From: Polytrichum commune | Taxonomy: Eukaryota > Streptophyta > Polytrichopsida > Polytrichales > Polytrichaceae | Reading direction: 5' to 3' | Length of the DNA: 64,000 nt | Assembly: GCA_950295325.1 (NCBI GenBank) | Contig: OX485804.1 | Coordinates: 20,522,001-20,586,000, forward strand | Shown here: positions 11,353 to 23,255 of the stretch, piece by piece | Position numbering within the stretch: position 1 is the stretch's first letter | Layout of the letters: each line of letters opens with the position of its first letter | Program-made: the position numbers and the translations under genes | Notes under the pieces: model-generated | Databases searched by the model: none | Seen by the model: the letters and a program-made list of their open reading frames with translations, nothing else | Told to the model about the DNA's origin: nothing

Positions 11353-12106
11353 GAATAACACCCACATATCTTATCCTTATATTTATCCTTAGTATTGGTT
11401 CAAGATAGTCTCAGATTTACATATGAGCTCGCATCTATGATCAAGGTGAAGCATCCCTCATTCACTCCAGCCCCCAAGAGTGGCGTTGTTTCTCTCTTTG
11501 GTTCAAGATAACTAGCAACGGCCAGGGGCTTATTTATTTGGTGTTCTATATCTTCAATTTTACTGAACCCTTAAGCGTCTAAAATGTCCATATTGGGCAT
11601 TTCCAAGCACAAAAAAATGTCTTTGAGCTTAAAACTTCCATTTTTAGCTAATCATGTCAAAGGCGACCTTCTATAAAATCAAGTTGATTCTTCAAGTGCA
11701 TTTTTTGAATCGATTGAATGCCTTGATGTTATCAAATATTAACGTGACACAGGTGCCTTTGGATCCAAGTACATACGTTGCCCTTTGTATGAGTATAACT
11801 TGATTTTCTCATTTGACAAAAGACAATGTAGTAACTAAGGTTTCAAACCCATAAGTATGTAAAATACGATTTTTGAACTCGGCAAAGCTTATATACACTG
11901 TGCATGTGGCCGTATATATTGAGACCATGCGTCCTTTAAAAGGGTTAATTTACCACCGCTCACTTCAACACTTTCACAAAACAAATTAAATGGTTTAATT
12001 AGAGATAGTTTTTTTCCACTTGTCTCTATGTTGATGTCCGCAGTGGCATAAGCCAAGTGGACATAACTTTTAAGTGGACTTTTTCAAATAGCTAGTGAGG
12101 GGCTGA

Positions 12107-12250
12107 TCGCACCAGTTATTTGTGGCACCATCCATCAACATCTCCAGCTACAATACTATGAAAAGTGGTGGACCAACATCTATTTCTCAACATAATCCCA
12201 ACATTTCATGACTAGAATTGGACGGAAAGTTTGATATGATTGGGGCATAA
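12107..12250 (+). repeat. One-armed relative of the 18.8-kb hairpin element
   Basis: Matches the loop and right arm of the hairpin at 18805-19061: gtggcaccatcc, catctccagctacaatactat, gaaaagtggtggacc, tttctcaacataatccc, aattggacggaaa and gattggggcat. The left arm is reduced to a short start (ggggctgatcgcacc). It cannot form the full hairpin. Confidence 0.65.
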
Positions 12251-12302
12251 GCTAGACATGGCCCCTATAAACAAAGAGAACTTGAGCAACGACAGAGAGA
12301 AT

Positions 12303-12520
12303 CGACCGCTAGTTACACATGAACCAGTTGAATTTGAGAAATAACCAGTTGAAGTTCGACGCTTTAGAAGGGAAAAAAAAAGAATACCCATCGTTTCAAA
12401 AGAATCTAGTGAAGAAACCAAAAAAATTAATGAAGGAAAAACGAAAAGGTCCAAACATGTAACCCATTGGACTTGGAAACACTAAGATCTCGACCAATTA
12501 TGCCAAAAATCAATCTCCTT
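12303..12520 (+). repeat. Dispersed repeat family J, copy 1
   Basis: A short repeat of about 190-220 bp. One end reads GACCGCTAGTTACANATGAACC. The other reads TTGGACTTGGAAACACTAGGATC, then a TTATGCC(C)AAAAATC stretch. Further copies: J2 about 19575-19760, J3 28561-28740, J4 28770-28965 (inverted), J5 31778-31962, J6 38296-38500 (inverted) and J7 54655-54850 (inverted). No coding content. Likely a MITE or SINE-like family of unknown class. Confidence 0.65.
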
Positions 12521-12840
12521 GGACATTACATGGCCCAATCGTGTTCACATGACAACACTAACTTTTGTGGGCATTTACTCAACTTCCATGTGGCCATGAC
12601 CTCACGTACTGCTATGGGGTACACCTGGATTGCTTAACACTTTCTAAAGCCCAAAAATAAGTGACGATAAGATAACACACCATTTCAAGATTCTAACAAC
12701 TTCTTCTCAAAGCTCACCCAGACTTATTGATGCGGGCCACTAACGATCAACTCCTACTAACATGGGTCACTTTTAGCTCCAATTTGGTCGGTGAGAGTCA
12801 GTGCTGGTTGAAATCGTTCACTGGTGGCCCACACCAGTAA

Positions 12841-13388
12841 GGGCCAAGTTCCATATGCCGGTCCTGGTCCGTTTTTTAAATGGGTGAGAAACGGGTGACA
12901 TCATCCAAAAAATGGGTGATGTCACCCATTTTATGAAGGGGTACTTCCATGTGGGGTGCCGGTTTTTTTCGATTTCCTACTTTCTAACTAAATTTGGTGA
13001 GTGATAAGACATGACACTTTATGAAGGTCACCGGCAATGAAGGTCATCTAGATTCTAAAAACATCATAAAATACACGTTCCCTAGGAGTACTCCTCAAAA
13101 GAAGGGACTGGAAGAACAAAGTGGTTTTTAGTATCCAAGGGTGTACCCTAAGTGACCGGCCGATCCGGTCACCGGAGCTTTCTAACCGGCACATGTCCTT
13201 CTTGTGACCGTTAGGACCGCCGGTTCTTTGGCACCCGTTCTTGCACAACACAAAATGTGGGACACCCATCCATGGGGGGTACCGGTCCTTGGGTGAGAGG
13301 GATGGGCACATGGCACCACCCTCTTTTCACCGGCCCACCCATTTATTTTGAAAAAAACGGACCGGGACCGGCACATGGAACTTGGCCC
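12841..13388. mobile_element. Family D element, PIF/Harbinger-type MITE
   Basis: 548 bp bounded by inverted ends of about 37 bp. The left begins GGGCCAAGTTCCATATGCCG and the right end, reversed, GGGCCAAGTTCCATGTGCCG, both followed by GTCC-GGTCCGTTTTTT. TAA flanks both sides (12838-12840 and 13389-13391), the 3-bp target typical of PIF/Harbinger. The interior is GC-richer than its surroundings and holds a smaller inverted repeat, gggtgacatc/gatgtcaccc (about 12894-12929). No transposase. Confidence 0.75.
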
Positions 13389-13401
13389 TAATTAGTGTGG
13401 G

Positions 13402-13524
13402 TGGGCTACTAGTGATTTGGGCGAACCAACCCATGCACTCGTTTCTTGTTGGATGCCTAAACCCTTGCCTCCGAGGAACCAGTGTACGGGTTGGTTCGCC
13501 CCAGTCAGCTACTAGTCCACCTTC
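13402..13524. repeat. Imperfect hairpin of about 122 bp
   Basis: Arms of about 50 nt pair around a short loop near cctaaacccttg. The best-paired part is GGGCGAACCAACCC (left) against GGGTTGGTTCGCCC (right). Outer parts (ggtgggctactagt / actagtccacc) also pair. Size and pairing resemble a plant small-RNA precursor or a very small foldback element; neither is proven. Confidence 0.5.
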
Positions 13525-14439
13525 TAATTGCATGTAAAGTAAGTGGGCCTAAAACGTGTACTACTTTTTTATGAGTCCGTGACTTCCATGACGTTACTCA
13601 ACATTAGGGTGTTGCACCCTAGTGTTAGGGTTTGTGGGAATTCTAGAAGAATTATTCTTCATTTATGTTGGACCACCCTTGCAAAATGAGTGATACTTAG
13701 ATTGGGGATTGTTCACCTTGCAAGGGCACACTGGTAGTTGGGCCCGCACCTTGTGGTGAGCTGGTTTATGATTATGAATATACCATATATACCATATATA
13801 TATATATATATATAGCATGACCATGTGATATTGATGGTTGGGGCCCTATGTGGGTAGAGCATGTCGCCTCTATAATATTAACACATTGGCGCAGGAATTG
13901 AGTACAGAGAAACAATATTAGTACTAATGTTGATTGCCATTTTCTATTGCTATTGTCCGTCCCCCTCCCCATTCAGAAAGGGTGCATAGAGGGCAAGGTT
14001 AGTAATCTTCTAGGATATATCTTCTAGGATAAAGTCCTTAATGGACCAAGGGGCTAGAATTAATCCAAAATACAAAAGCTTCTACGAACCTCACCAAGAC
14101 TAAAGAACTTTTTTTCTTCTTACTTTTGGGTTTGGGTTTTGTGCGTTATTTTGTACATTATTGATGTCAAGAAAGAGATAAAAGTACACTCGCGTGTGAT
14201 ATAAGTGATCAAAATGTTAAAGTATAAAACTACATCTAAGGGCACTTCAATTGTGTGTTTTAACCTACATCTACAATAACATCACGATATTCAACTCAAA
14301 TGAAAAAAGTGCACTAGAGAGGTGATAGTTAAATTTAGATGAGCTGATTTTCAACAAAATTGACTAAAAATGAAAGTATATAGCTCAAATACATAATTTT
14401 GTCATGGAAATGTATGGGTAGGGCCTTTAAAATGCTTAT

Positions 14440-14850
14440 GGGCCAACCTTTAAATGCCCTTGTGGATTTTATATATTTTTATTTTATTTTTTGGAGGATG
14501 TGAAATCTTCATTAAATCCTATGTAAGTTACTTTTTGTGGATGTCAAGACTCAAAAATTGTGACGTTGCAAGACAACAAGCTATGGCTAGGGATTTGAGT
14601 GTCTACATAAACTCATCCATTAGGAAGGTGGAAATGCAATGAATTGTTTCATAAGTTTGGAAGTGGTTGCATTTATATTATTAGACTCCATAATTGGCAT
14701 CCAAGACCCCAATTACATCTAGTAAGGTCTAGTTAGAATGAACTAACCATATACTTCTTTGTGGGGGGGGGGGTGTTGCTTGTTTTTACCAGAGCCTCTT
14801 CATCCACAAAGGATGAGTTTCCATAGATGCTATGAATTCCAAACCATGAG
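14440..14850. repeat. Degenerate family N repeat
   Basis: Contains GCTAGGGATTTGAGTGTCTA and catccattaggaaggtgga on one side, and ttcatccacaaaggatgag plus atagatgctatgaattcc on the other. These are diverged forms of the ends of the family N element at 37400-37646. A run of G follows at 14762-14772. Boundaries are unclear. Confidence 0.4.
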
Positions 14851-17200
14851 ATATCACCATTTACCAAATAGTTGCATCATAATGGAAATTCACGTTGTAT
14901 GATTTCAAAATATTGCATCCATGAGAGGCTCAAATACATGGCTTCAAAAACTTTTTTGAGAGTCAAACATACGACTAGTATAAGCTACGCATCAAATCCA
15001 AGTCAGGGTTGTAGCTCATGTGAATGTCTTAGTCATTACCAAATATAAGGATTATCTCCCTTCTTCGATTGTGTTGACTTTTGAGTCCAAATAATTCACA
15101 AAAATTGAAACAAATAATAAGATCTCTTCTAAACATGTCTTTTTCATGTTTGTACTATAATCCATATTATAGGTGTCCAAATTAATTGTTAACTAGATTA
15201 GGGTAGTTTTCTTTACACTAGTTATTGCTACTTGTCAATGTTAATGTTAGTGAGCAAAAACAAAGCGCCGACTTGGAGCCAACCACTATAATGTAGTAGT
15301 AGCTTGCATGCAAAGATGTTGTTTATTAGTTGTCATTGTCATTGTTGCCTTCATGAACCATCGTGACCTTTCACAAATCATCACAACCCTTCATGAACAG
15401 TCATAGACAATATGCAATTTTGATTTGAAGGATCGATATCTACTATTATTATTATTTATTATTTATTATTTCATTTATTATGAGACACGAGAAGGCACAA
15501 ATAATTGTGATGAATTTGAAATTTTTGGTCAACTTTAAATTTATGTATATTGTGATCACTTTGCCAAATTTGAAAAACAAAACAATAACCGACTATGTGC
15601 TTAAATTTGATTCATTTCAATTATTTTTTATTTTTTATTTTTAAAAGGATCATAAATCCCTTCTTGCAAATACTTAGTTATAGGACTCATTCCAACAATG
15701 TGAAGTATGTTTAGAATGAAATACAGCTAGATCATGAAATAGTGTAGCGCACCATAACGCTTTACAACACAAACCTATATCTCGTAACCACACCTGGTTT
15801 GCACAACATTGCATCATTTCTAGGGGATTACTTCCATAAATCAAACACTCTTTACAAGACATAAAACATATAAACATGAAACAAAAATGTAATATGTCTG
15901 ATGAGCTTACATGTGTCAACCATCATTGTATTTTATCTTTCTTGTATTTTATTGGCCTACCATTGGGACCACATATGGACATATTCAAAACATGAATCAT
16001 TGATTAGTTAAATTGCGACATACATTTTGATTCCAATAATGTAGATTGTACCACTTCTAAGCATCCACCTTTCAAATGATTGCATCATAGTACGTATCGT
16101 ATGTGTATTACATTGTTTGTGATATATCGTGATGGTTCATGAGGACAACATTTTCATGGTGTTTCACAAGGACAATGTTTCACGACGGGTTGAGCCAATT
16201 CATTATGGGCCACCAAGGTTCGAAAAGGTTGAGATGACTCGTAAACGGTGGGTAAAGGGTCACGATGCTTCATGATGACTATGACTTCAAGAGCTAGAAT
16301 AGCCTATAAACCAACTCCAAACATATTTTAGTAGTAATTTCTTATAAAAATATGACTAATAATACTTATAAGCAAGAAGAAGGAATTCTTAATTAAGAGG
16401 TTATGTAGTAAATGTTTGATAAGATTGATTTTGTTCTTATACATAAAATATTGTGGTAAAGTGAGTTGCACTTAAAAAAGGTAAACAAGTGGTTAAGATG
16501 TGGATCATCGAGAGCGGTAATTGCAATGCAATTATCTTCAATGAGAAATTGGGTTTAGTTTGCAGACCTAGTTCTAGTCTAGCTAGACAAACTAGTCAAA
16601 CACAAACTCGAGGGACGGTTACAAATTATGCATGATGTAACATTGTAGGTGCTCACTTATATTCACACCTTCCAACAACCCACATGTGTTTCCCTACCCA
16701 CTCTAAAACATTTCATTTAAAGTATATAACATTTATAATTTATTTGTGAGCAAGTTAATTCTCCCCCCGTGAATGAGTTGAATAGGTGAGTGCCTTGTTA
16801 CTATCATAACTCAACTCCATTCTCCTCACGTCAGTTATGTAGTCCATCAATTTGACAATTTGACTAAGTTATTGTAGATCCTAGGCATGCAAACTTCAAC
16901 TGGTGCCACATTTATCCAAACCAATGTTAGTGGGTCACTAATGTTGGGAACCCTAAAACAAAAACTCAATAAGGAAGTGGTCTTTGCATGGTCCAATCTC
17001 TAGTTGTAGTGAAGGGAATAGTCATGCTTGGTGTGCAACATCCAACTTTTTCTCGTGCCTATGAACATTTTACATGCCCTTGAGAAATTTTGAAACCACT
17101 AACAAGGGAACCAAATTTCTATGCAATAACCCTAATTTGATAGCCAAACCATGTATAAAAAACTAATGTTAAAACAACAATGATCACAACAACAACCGTG
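14850..17200. other. Unassigned AT-rich intergenic sequence
   Basis: No gene or clear element recognised. A TTA/TTAT-rich microsatellite lies at about 15440-15482. The stretches at about 15275-15390 and 16250-16320 share weakly similar inverted sequence (cttggagccaac against an inverted ttggagttggtt, and catgaaccatcgtgacc against an inverted catgaagcatcgtgacc). This hints at an old element of about 1 kb, too diverged to call. Confidence 0.3.
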
Positions 17201-17810
17201 GCCAAGTTGTTTCAAATATTAATAACTACTCCACACGTAACGACGAACACAATCAGGAGAACCCTATGCATCCAGTTGAGAAACCGACACAACATGCACT
17301 TCCAATAATCATAACTAAACAAGGAAAAGTCCAATACTCAATCCGGTTTTTGCGGATGTTTCCATCGTAGATTTGCTAGCGCAACACGAGCTTTGTTTGT
17401 GTAAGTCTAATCGGTAGAAGTTGGAGAACATGAAACACAAACCAAATAACTGATTTCTTTCTTACCTTACCTCCAGATTTCGAGGCTCGTTAAGTGGACG
17501 AACGAGATCAGGTGCAATAAGACACACACGCATGCAACTCCTAAGGACCCTGATGAAGTTCATCGTCATTGTCCAAGAACCTAGATGCACCAATGTCACA
17601 CAAAAAGAAAAAAAGAAAAAAAGAAAAAGGTAATTGAAGTATACTTCTCAGGTCTCTCGTGTGTCAGGGTGTAAGTAAGAAGTACGATATACATGATGTG
17701 ATAAGATCAATTGTGTCTGATAAAGTCGCGATCGCTGCACAGAGACAGAGAGAGACAGAGAGAGAGAGTGAGTTAATTAATTAATTAATTAATCTCCAGA
17801 GAGGGAGTAT

Positions 17811-18110
17811 ACCTATCAATCGAATCCAGACACGAGTTTATGTAACTTCACTTCACTTCACTTCACTTGACGTCACGTTACTTCCCATCGTTGAATGTCT
17901 CAAATATATGATGGGGTTGCAAGGTATCTACACTGATCGAACTTGTCTGTTTGCCTGTACCTATCAATCAAATCCAGACACGAGTCTACGTAACTTCACT
18001 TCACTTCACTTCACTACCCATCGATCATTGAATGTCTCAAACATATATATGATGGGGTTGCCTTACGGTATATAACTTATCTACACTGATCGAACGTGTC
18101 TGTCTGTCTG
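17811..18110 (+). repeat. Tandem duplication of a unit of about 150 bp with CTTCA microsatellite
   Basis: Copy 1 (17811-17958) and copy 2 (17959-18110) share acctatcaatcnaatccaga, an acttcacttcacttcact tract, gaatgtctcaaa, tatatgatggggttgc and ctacactgatcgaac. They differ by short indels, mostly in the CTTCA and TA tracts. Just upstream lie a GA-rich tract (about 17744-17769) and a TTAA repeat (about 17773-17791). Confidence 0.85.
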
Positions 18111-18804
18111 ACCTCCGAGAACTCATTCAACGGTACTTCTTCCTTGCACTGAATCGACATCGCCCCCATTCGTGTGTGGAAGTCAGGTAAGCCACTTTCG
18201 CAGACTTTTTAAGCTGCAGTACAAAGTCTGCAGGCGTGTCTAGGAGTCTCAAACTCAGGTGATGAGTCTGTGTGTAGGTCCAATATATGTACTAGGTATG
18301 CGATTAATTAGTACTTGATTGATCAGTACTTAAGGTAGAAATACCATAACCTGTGAAAATAAGGTGATTCGTCGCATTGAATTCTAGGTCTGGTCTGATG
18401 ATCATGAGATAATTTTCTAAGATAGACGAGAAGGATTCATGAAGAATGCAAGTTGTTTCATGTTTTTTCTGCCCTATACAAAATTTGCTACAATTTTTCA
18501 AAGTGGAAAGTTGTCCAAATCCCGATCGATTCGTTCACTAGATTTTCCTTGCACCGGGCACGGTAATCCGCAGTTTCATGCGGAGCATCGCCTAAATCGG
18601 TTATCTCATTAGTACATTAACACTTGACTCCCATTGGCTACACTAAGTGTACAGGCATTGAAGTTGTCGCTGAGCCATGATCGGTTTTAGAGATGGCACT
18701 TCACAAGTATGACGGCGGTTTAGTGCACGGCTAGAGGGTGGTCAACGGGTGATGGTATTCCTACCTTAGTGAGCATGAGATCCAAGGTGACTTAGGCGTT
18801 GGCG

Positions 18805-19061
18805 CATGCCCCGATCACACCAAAGTTTCCGTCCGGTTCCAGCCGCGAAATTGTTGGGGGATTATGTTGAGAAATAGATGCACTGGGTCCACCACTTTTC
18901 ACACTATTACAACCGGAGATGCCACTTCTGGCACCATCCGTTAGCATCTCCGGTTGTAATAGTGTGAAAAGTGGTGGACCCAAGGCATCTTTTTCTCAAC
19001 ATAATCCCCCAACAATTTCACAGCTAGAACCGGACGGAAACTTTGGTGTGATCGGGGCATG
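18805..19061. mobile_element. Long near-perfect hairpin element, 118-bp arms
   Basis: Left arm 18805-18922, loop 18923-18943, right arm 18944-19061. The arms differ at about 6 of 118 positions, three of them C/T changes clustered near 18840. The ends are CATGCCCCGATCACACCAAA and its complement. Flanks include AGGTGACTT (18785-18793) and AGGTGACTC just after the right end, which may be a 9-bp target duplication if 11 extra bases on the left are discounted. That would fit a Mutator-like MITE, but this is uncertain. The transcript would form a long double-stranded stem. Confidence 0.8.
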
Positions 19062-19136
19062 AGGTGACTCGGATTGGTGTCTGCAACGTCATTCGAAATC
19101 CTCCTTGCATGTCTAAGGTAAGTGGGTGTGGTTCAG

Positions 19137-19390
19137 TTCGTTGTTCATGTTCTCCAACTAGAATCGCACAACAAAACGCGTTGCATTAGCATATCTACGA
19201 TGAAATTCTATCTAATGTTGAACTCCTCCTCCTTATCTAGTTACAGGTGTTATTGGAAGTGCACGTTCATTGAAATCTAAAATAAATACATAAATCTTTC
19301 CAATTATGTTCATTATTGAGTGTGAAGTACATAATACAATTCGAAGACATAGTCCAATCTCTTTTGAACATGAGTCTTCTTAAAAAAAAA
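19137..19390 (-). repeat. Dispersed repeat family I, copy 4
   Basis: Carries tgttctccaactagaatcgc, acaacaaaacgcgttgc, ggaagtgcacgttcattga, ttatgttcattattgagtgtg and ctcttttgaacatg, all landmarks of family I. Same orientation as copy 1 at 10.1 kb. Confidence 0.6.
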
Positions 19391-19574
19391 TTAAATAAAT
19401 AAATAATCCTCACGTAGCCACACACCAATCCAATATAAATGCCCAATTACATTAGAACTTAGATGACAAGTGTCGATTTATCTAGGTCCAAATACTAGGT
19501 AGCTTATTTAGTGTAAGTTATTAAGCATGAAGTTTGAGGTGTGCATTGGGCCGGATGATTGTTGAAGTTAATGA

Positions 19575-19760
19575 ACGGGAAACCGGCTGCTACTGTAGTT
19601 ACAGATGAACCAGTTCAAGTTCAAGACTGCAAGAAGAATACGGATCATTTTAGAGGATTCATAGAACATACCTTGAATTTGATAAAGAAAAACCGAAAGA
19701 TGTCGACATGCAACTAGTTGTTGGACTTGGAGCCACAAGGATATCAACCGATTAGAGTAG
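19575..19760 (+). repeat. Dispersed repeat family J, copy 2
   Basis: Matches family J through gttacagatgaaccagttcaa, gatcattttagaggattcat, ataaagaaaaaccgaaagat and ttggacttggagccac. Same orientation as copy 1. Confidence 0.6.
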
Positions 19761-20366
19761 ACATGACCCATTTCCAATACCCTCCCCAATCTTAATACAT
19801 AGAGTCCCCCTAAGTCACGAAGGTCCACACATGTAGTCATCACATTCGGCTGATGGAAGAAATAAATCAACAGGACATGGGTTTGGGTTCCTTGAAAAGG
19901 GCATAAACTTCGCTAAAGTTTTCGTCTCCTAGTTATCGGAAACCAGTCGACCCATGTTGTGAAATATGGGTTGGTAGAGGATCTTGCTTTTGAGAATTCG
20001 CAATAAAATCCAAAACTGGGAACGAAGTTATCATTCTTTAATTTTTTTTATGTTCGACATTGTGATATCAATCAATTTTCCAAACTTGTGAAAAATCACC
20101 CCAACATCAAACATGTACTGCACTTATACAAAATTGCTCAAATTAATGGAAATAGGTCTGTCTACACTCTATGCTCTTGGAAATCTCCCCAGGCACTGGT
20201 TGGAGTGAGGTGACTTCGATTTTCATGTCAGTTAAAACATTCTCACTCTTAGATGGCCGCTCACCAACTTCGACTGGAGAATGTCAAGTAAGTTATCTCA
20301 CTTGAGTGTGCCACAACCACACAATATTTCATGTGATGCGTCTCACAAGTCTCGTTCTCGAACTAA

Positions 20367-21201
20367 GGGCCACTTCACACACGAGCCGAGAGCCGTGACC
20401 ATGAAAGTGTGAGAGCCCAAAAGAAAAGTGTCCAAAGCTCGGGGGGGGGGGGGCAGTGTGTTAAAAAGCTAAGGATATAGGTGCGAACGACCACTATTTT
20501 ATAAGGGGGTATTACTTTCAATTCTCTTCTTTTTCACATGCTATCATTATGTAAATATCTACTTTGGGTTAATAGAAAAATGGCTTGCATTACTTATAAT
20601 TCCAAATTACCTATTATTCCATACCCTATAGTACTTTAAAGATGTCCGGTGCCATTTTTGATACCCTGTATTACTCTTAAATCCATTTATAATTTTTTGC
20701 CCCCATGTTTTTAAAATACCCTATCATTTGTTCGCACGTATATTGCTACTCCAACCAATGACTACCCCCCTTGAGGTCCAAAGGCCGTCCCAACACACCT
20801 CCAAAACCATGTACTAGTGTGGTCATGGACCCTCGAGTGTAGTGTGAAGTCACATGTGACCAGGCCCTCAACCAAATGTTGTTTCGATGAATATCTATTC
20901 ACGCGGGCCCTCACACATGATAAAATAGAATGAACCAACGGTTGTGAGCATTCGGAGTGCCATGGCCTCCCGGTTTTGTGTTAGGCCTACCTCCAAAAGG
21001 TGGTTTTTGAAAATAGTCCAAGTGACCATGAAACATGTTTCATTTGATGCCATGTAGGAATCCATGTACACTTTACATCCATCTTGCATTCACATACTCC
21101 GTTGGTCCCGCAAGTGTAGTGTGAAGTGGACTTGGACCGGCCTTGCCTTTTCCACCAATGAGAGTGCTTGAAATGTCTCAGTCTCGTGTGTGAAGTGGCC
21201 C
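20367..21201 (+). mobile_element. Family A element 1, PIF/Harbinger-type MITE interrupted by a nested insertion
   Basis: Ends GGGCCACTTCACACACGAG and its complement, flanked on both sides by TAA (20364-20366 and 21202-21204). Length is 835 bp, or about 490 bp once the nested insertion at 20438-20775 and its target duplication are removed. That matches the 480-500 bp of the other copies. The family is non-coding; all frames are broken. Eight copies occur in this window. Confidence 0.85.
20438..20775. mobile_element. hAT-like non-autonomous element nested in A1
   Basis: A 338-bp insert starts CTCGGGGGG (with a G run) and ends CCCCCCTTGAG, giving short inverted tips. It is flanked by an exact 8-bp direct repeat GTCCAAAG (20430-20437 and 20776-20783), which is single in the uninterrupted family A copies. 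An 8-bp duplication is the hAT signature. Subterminal inverted sequence (gtgcgaacga / tgttcgcac) supports a unit structure. No transposase. Confidence 0.8.
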
Positions 21202-21840
21202 TAAGGAAATGAAATGATGCATAAGGTAGGTAGATGGTGCTTAAATTGTCACTCTCAGTGCTCAATGTATTTACTATGATTATTCAATGCTATACATATA
21301 TATGTGTGTGCGTGTGTTTCTTGTTAGTGATCGTAAAGGGGATTTGATTGCACCAAAGCATGCTTTGTTTGAATTCCATATGCAAAAATTACGAGGGTTC
21401 AAAGTTTCATTGGTAGATGATCCAAAATCATCATGGGAGCATGATGTTCATGTGGACATTCTCAAAACCATTTTGTATTTCTAGTGCATGACATAATATT
21501 ATTGAGTTGCTATTAGCCATTCCATTGTAATAATATTAGTACATTGCTTCACCTGAGCTTCTCAGCTTGAATCTCTTGATGCATTGTTGCTCTCCTGCAA
21601 GAATGAACAAAGTATAATTATGAGTAGAATTTGGTTTAATTTTGGCCCCGCCCAGAGTATAGACTCAACTGAATAATGTTATGGACTTCAAGGTATTGGT
21701 TTGAGCATGCTTTGTCTTAATGGTGACATCACGTGAATACCAAATTACTTATGAAATCTTCATTATTAGCATATAGCTCTTGCAATTGGAAAAAATTCAT
21801 AATCTATCACATTGGTGAACCTAAAAATTGTTTTTATTAA

Positions 21841-22064
21841 GGGGATTGTTAAATCGTCAACCACACATTGATTAAAACGACCACAATCAATATGTTTCGC
21901 CTAGGCTTTGTCTTGTCATCCAAGTTTATTAATTCTAACACGAAGTTGATGCCTTAGTCCTCTTCACGAGTGCGATGAAAAATCAAATTTTCGCAGGTCA
22001 TGTGAACATGCAATGCATCGTTGTGGTCGTTTTAACAAACTACATCATCGATTTAACAATTCCC
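21841..22064. mobile_element. Short TIR element M1
   Basis: 224 bp with inverted ends. The left reads GGGGATTGTTAAATCG and then ttaaaacgaccacaa; the right is the complement of GGGAATTGTTAAATCG and ttaaaacgaccacaa. A lone matching end (gggaattgttaaaccgacca) occurs at about 61313-61332. Class not assigned. Confidence 0.65.
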
Positions 22065-22109
22065 TTTTCTAAGTGCACAAGAGCCATATGTCATATAGCT
22101 TGCAATGTA

Positions 22110-23255
22110 GACCTGACTTTTCAAAACTTTTACAAAGTTTGAACTTCCTCTTTTCAAAGGTCAAATCCTTCAACAACTTCTTCATTGCAATACAAGGGTG
22201 GGTGGGTGGGAATTTTCACAAGACTCTTTCTATTTTCATTGCATCTTCCTACTTAGTAAAACAATAGCATTTTGCATAGTATAGTTGTTTGCAATCATGC
22301 CTATCTATGTGTTGTATAACCTGGATATTTTGTGTTGTAACTCACTTTGCTTTGCAAGACTATGTACCTTACTTAGGGTTTCCACTATAACATGGCATCC
22401 AACAACAAATGTTTAAGTTTGACTGTCCCATACCTTTGAGGTTTAATCATCTATCTTCTTTCTTCACTACAAAGTACGCATATCTACTCCACCACATGTA
22501 TGGAGTACTTACAAAGGAAATGTTCCTAGTAACATCAACCAATAGAAATGCTTAAAATATCATAATCACAATACATCCTCATATTGAGAGTGTGAAGGGC
22601 CTGCCTCACCTGTGCCCATGCAACCAACCAACAAACATTTGAGAATTACTACACGAGGTAAATAACAGCAGGACCCAGTTGTTATCCATGTCGCACACAT
22701 ATAAACAACATCAAATGCATTGCAGTATTTCAAATTATAACACTCATTGCAAAATGACATATGGGTGTTCAAACCTGATCCTTGGCCATGACTAGGTTAC
22801 TCCAAGTAGAATACCCCTCTTGATGATTCGTCCTAGTTTCGCTCACTTTCCACACGTATCTACTATTCTAGTGAGTATGCACAAAGTCACCTCACCTTAT
22901 GCTTGCATGAATGGTAAGAAAAGGAGGCTTCTTTTAGGGTTAGGGGTTTATATTAGAGTTCTTACCTATAGTTAGTTTTTCCAAACCTTGTTTTTTACCA
23001 TGGGTTACAGACGTGATTCACAACTGTAATCATGGTTACTTTGCACCTTTCATTTACATCCTCGTTACATATCTGGTATGGAAAGTATGACCGTTTTCCA
23101 TGTATGTATATGTAGGATCTCTTGAGCGTATTGTCATCTATTTGTAAAGAAAACAATTTCTAGTTGACTGATGTGAAAGTTTATAATCACAAAGTGTTTA
23201 ATATCATGGCCTTGATCTAGAACTAGAGAGAGAGAGAGAGATCATGTTTTGTATA
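22110..23255 (+). repeat. 1.1-kb repeat L, copy 1
   Basis: Aligns along its length with 47105-48190 in the same orientation. Shared landmarks include aaagtttgaacttyctctttt, acaagggtgggtgg, cacaagactcttt, gcatcttcctattt-type sequence, gtgtgaagggnctgcctcac, gaggtaaataacagca, gttatccatgtcgcacaca, catatgggtgttcaaac, ccttggccatga, and a closing GA microsatellite. There is no open frame. It may be an LTR or part of a larger transposon; I see no clear TG..CA ends. Confidence 0.75.

Noticed and set aside
15275-16320. Possible old TIR element of about 1 kb
   Set aside because: Inverted similarity is weak and patchy, with no target duplication.
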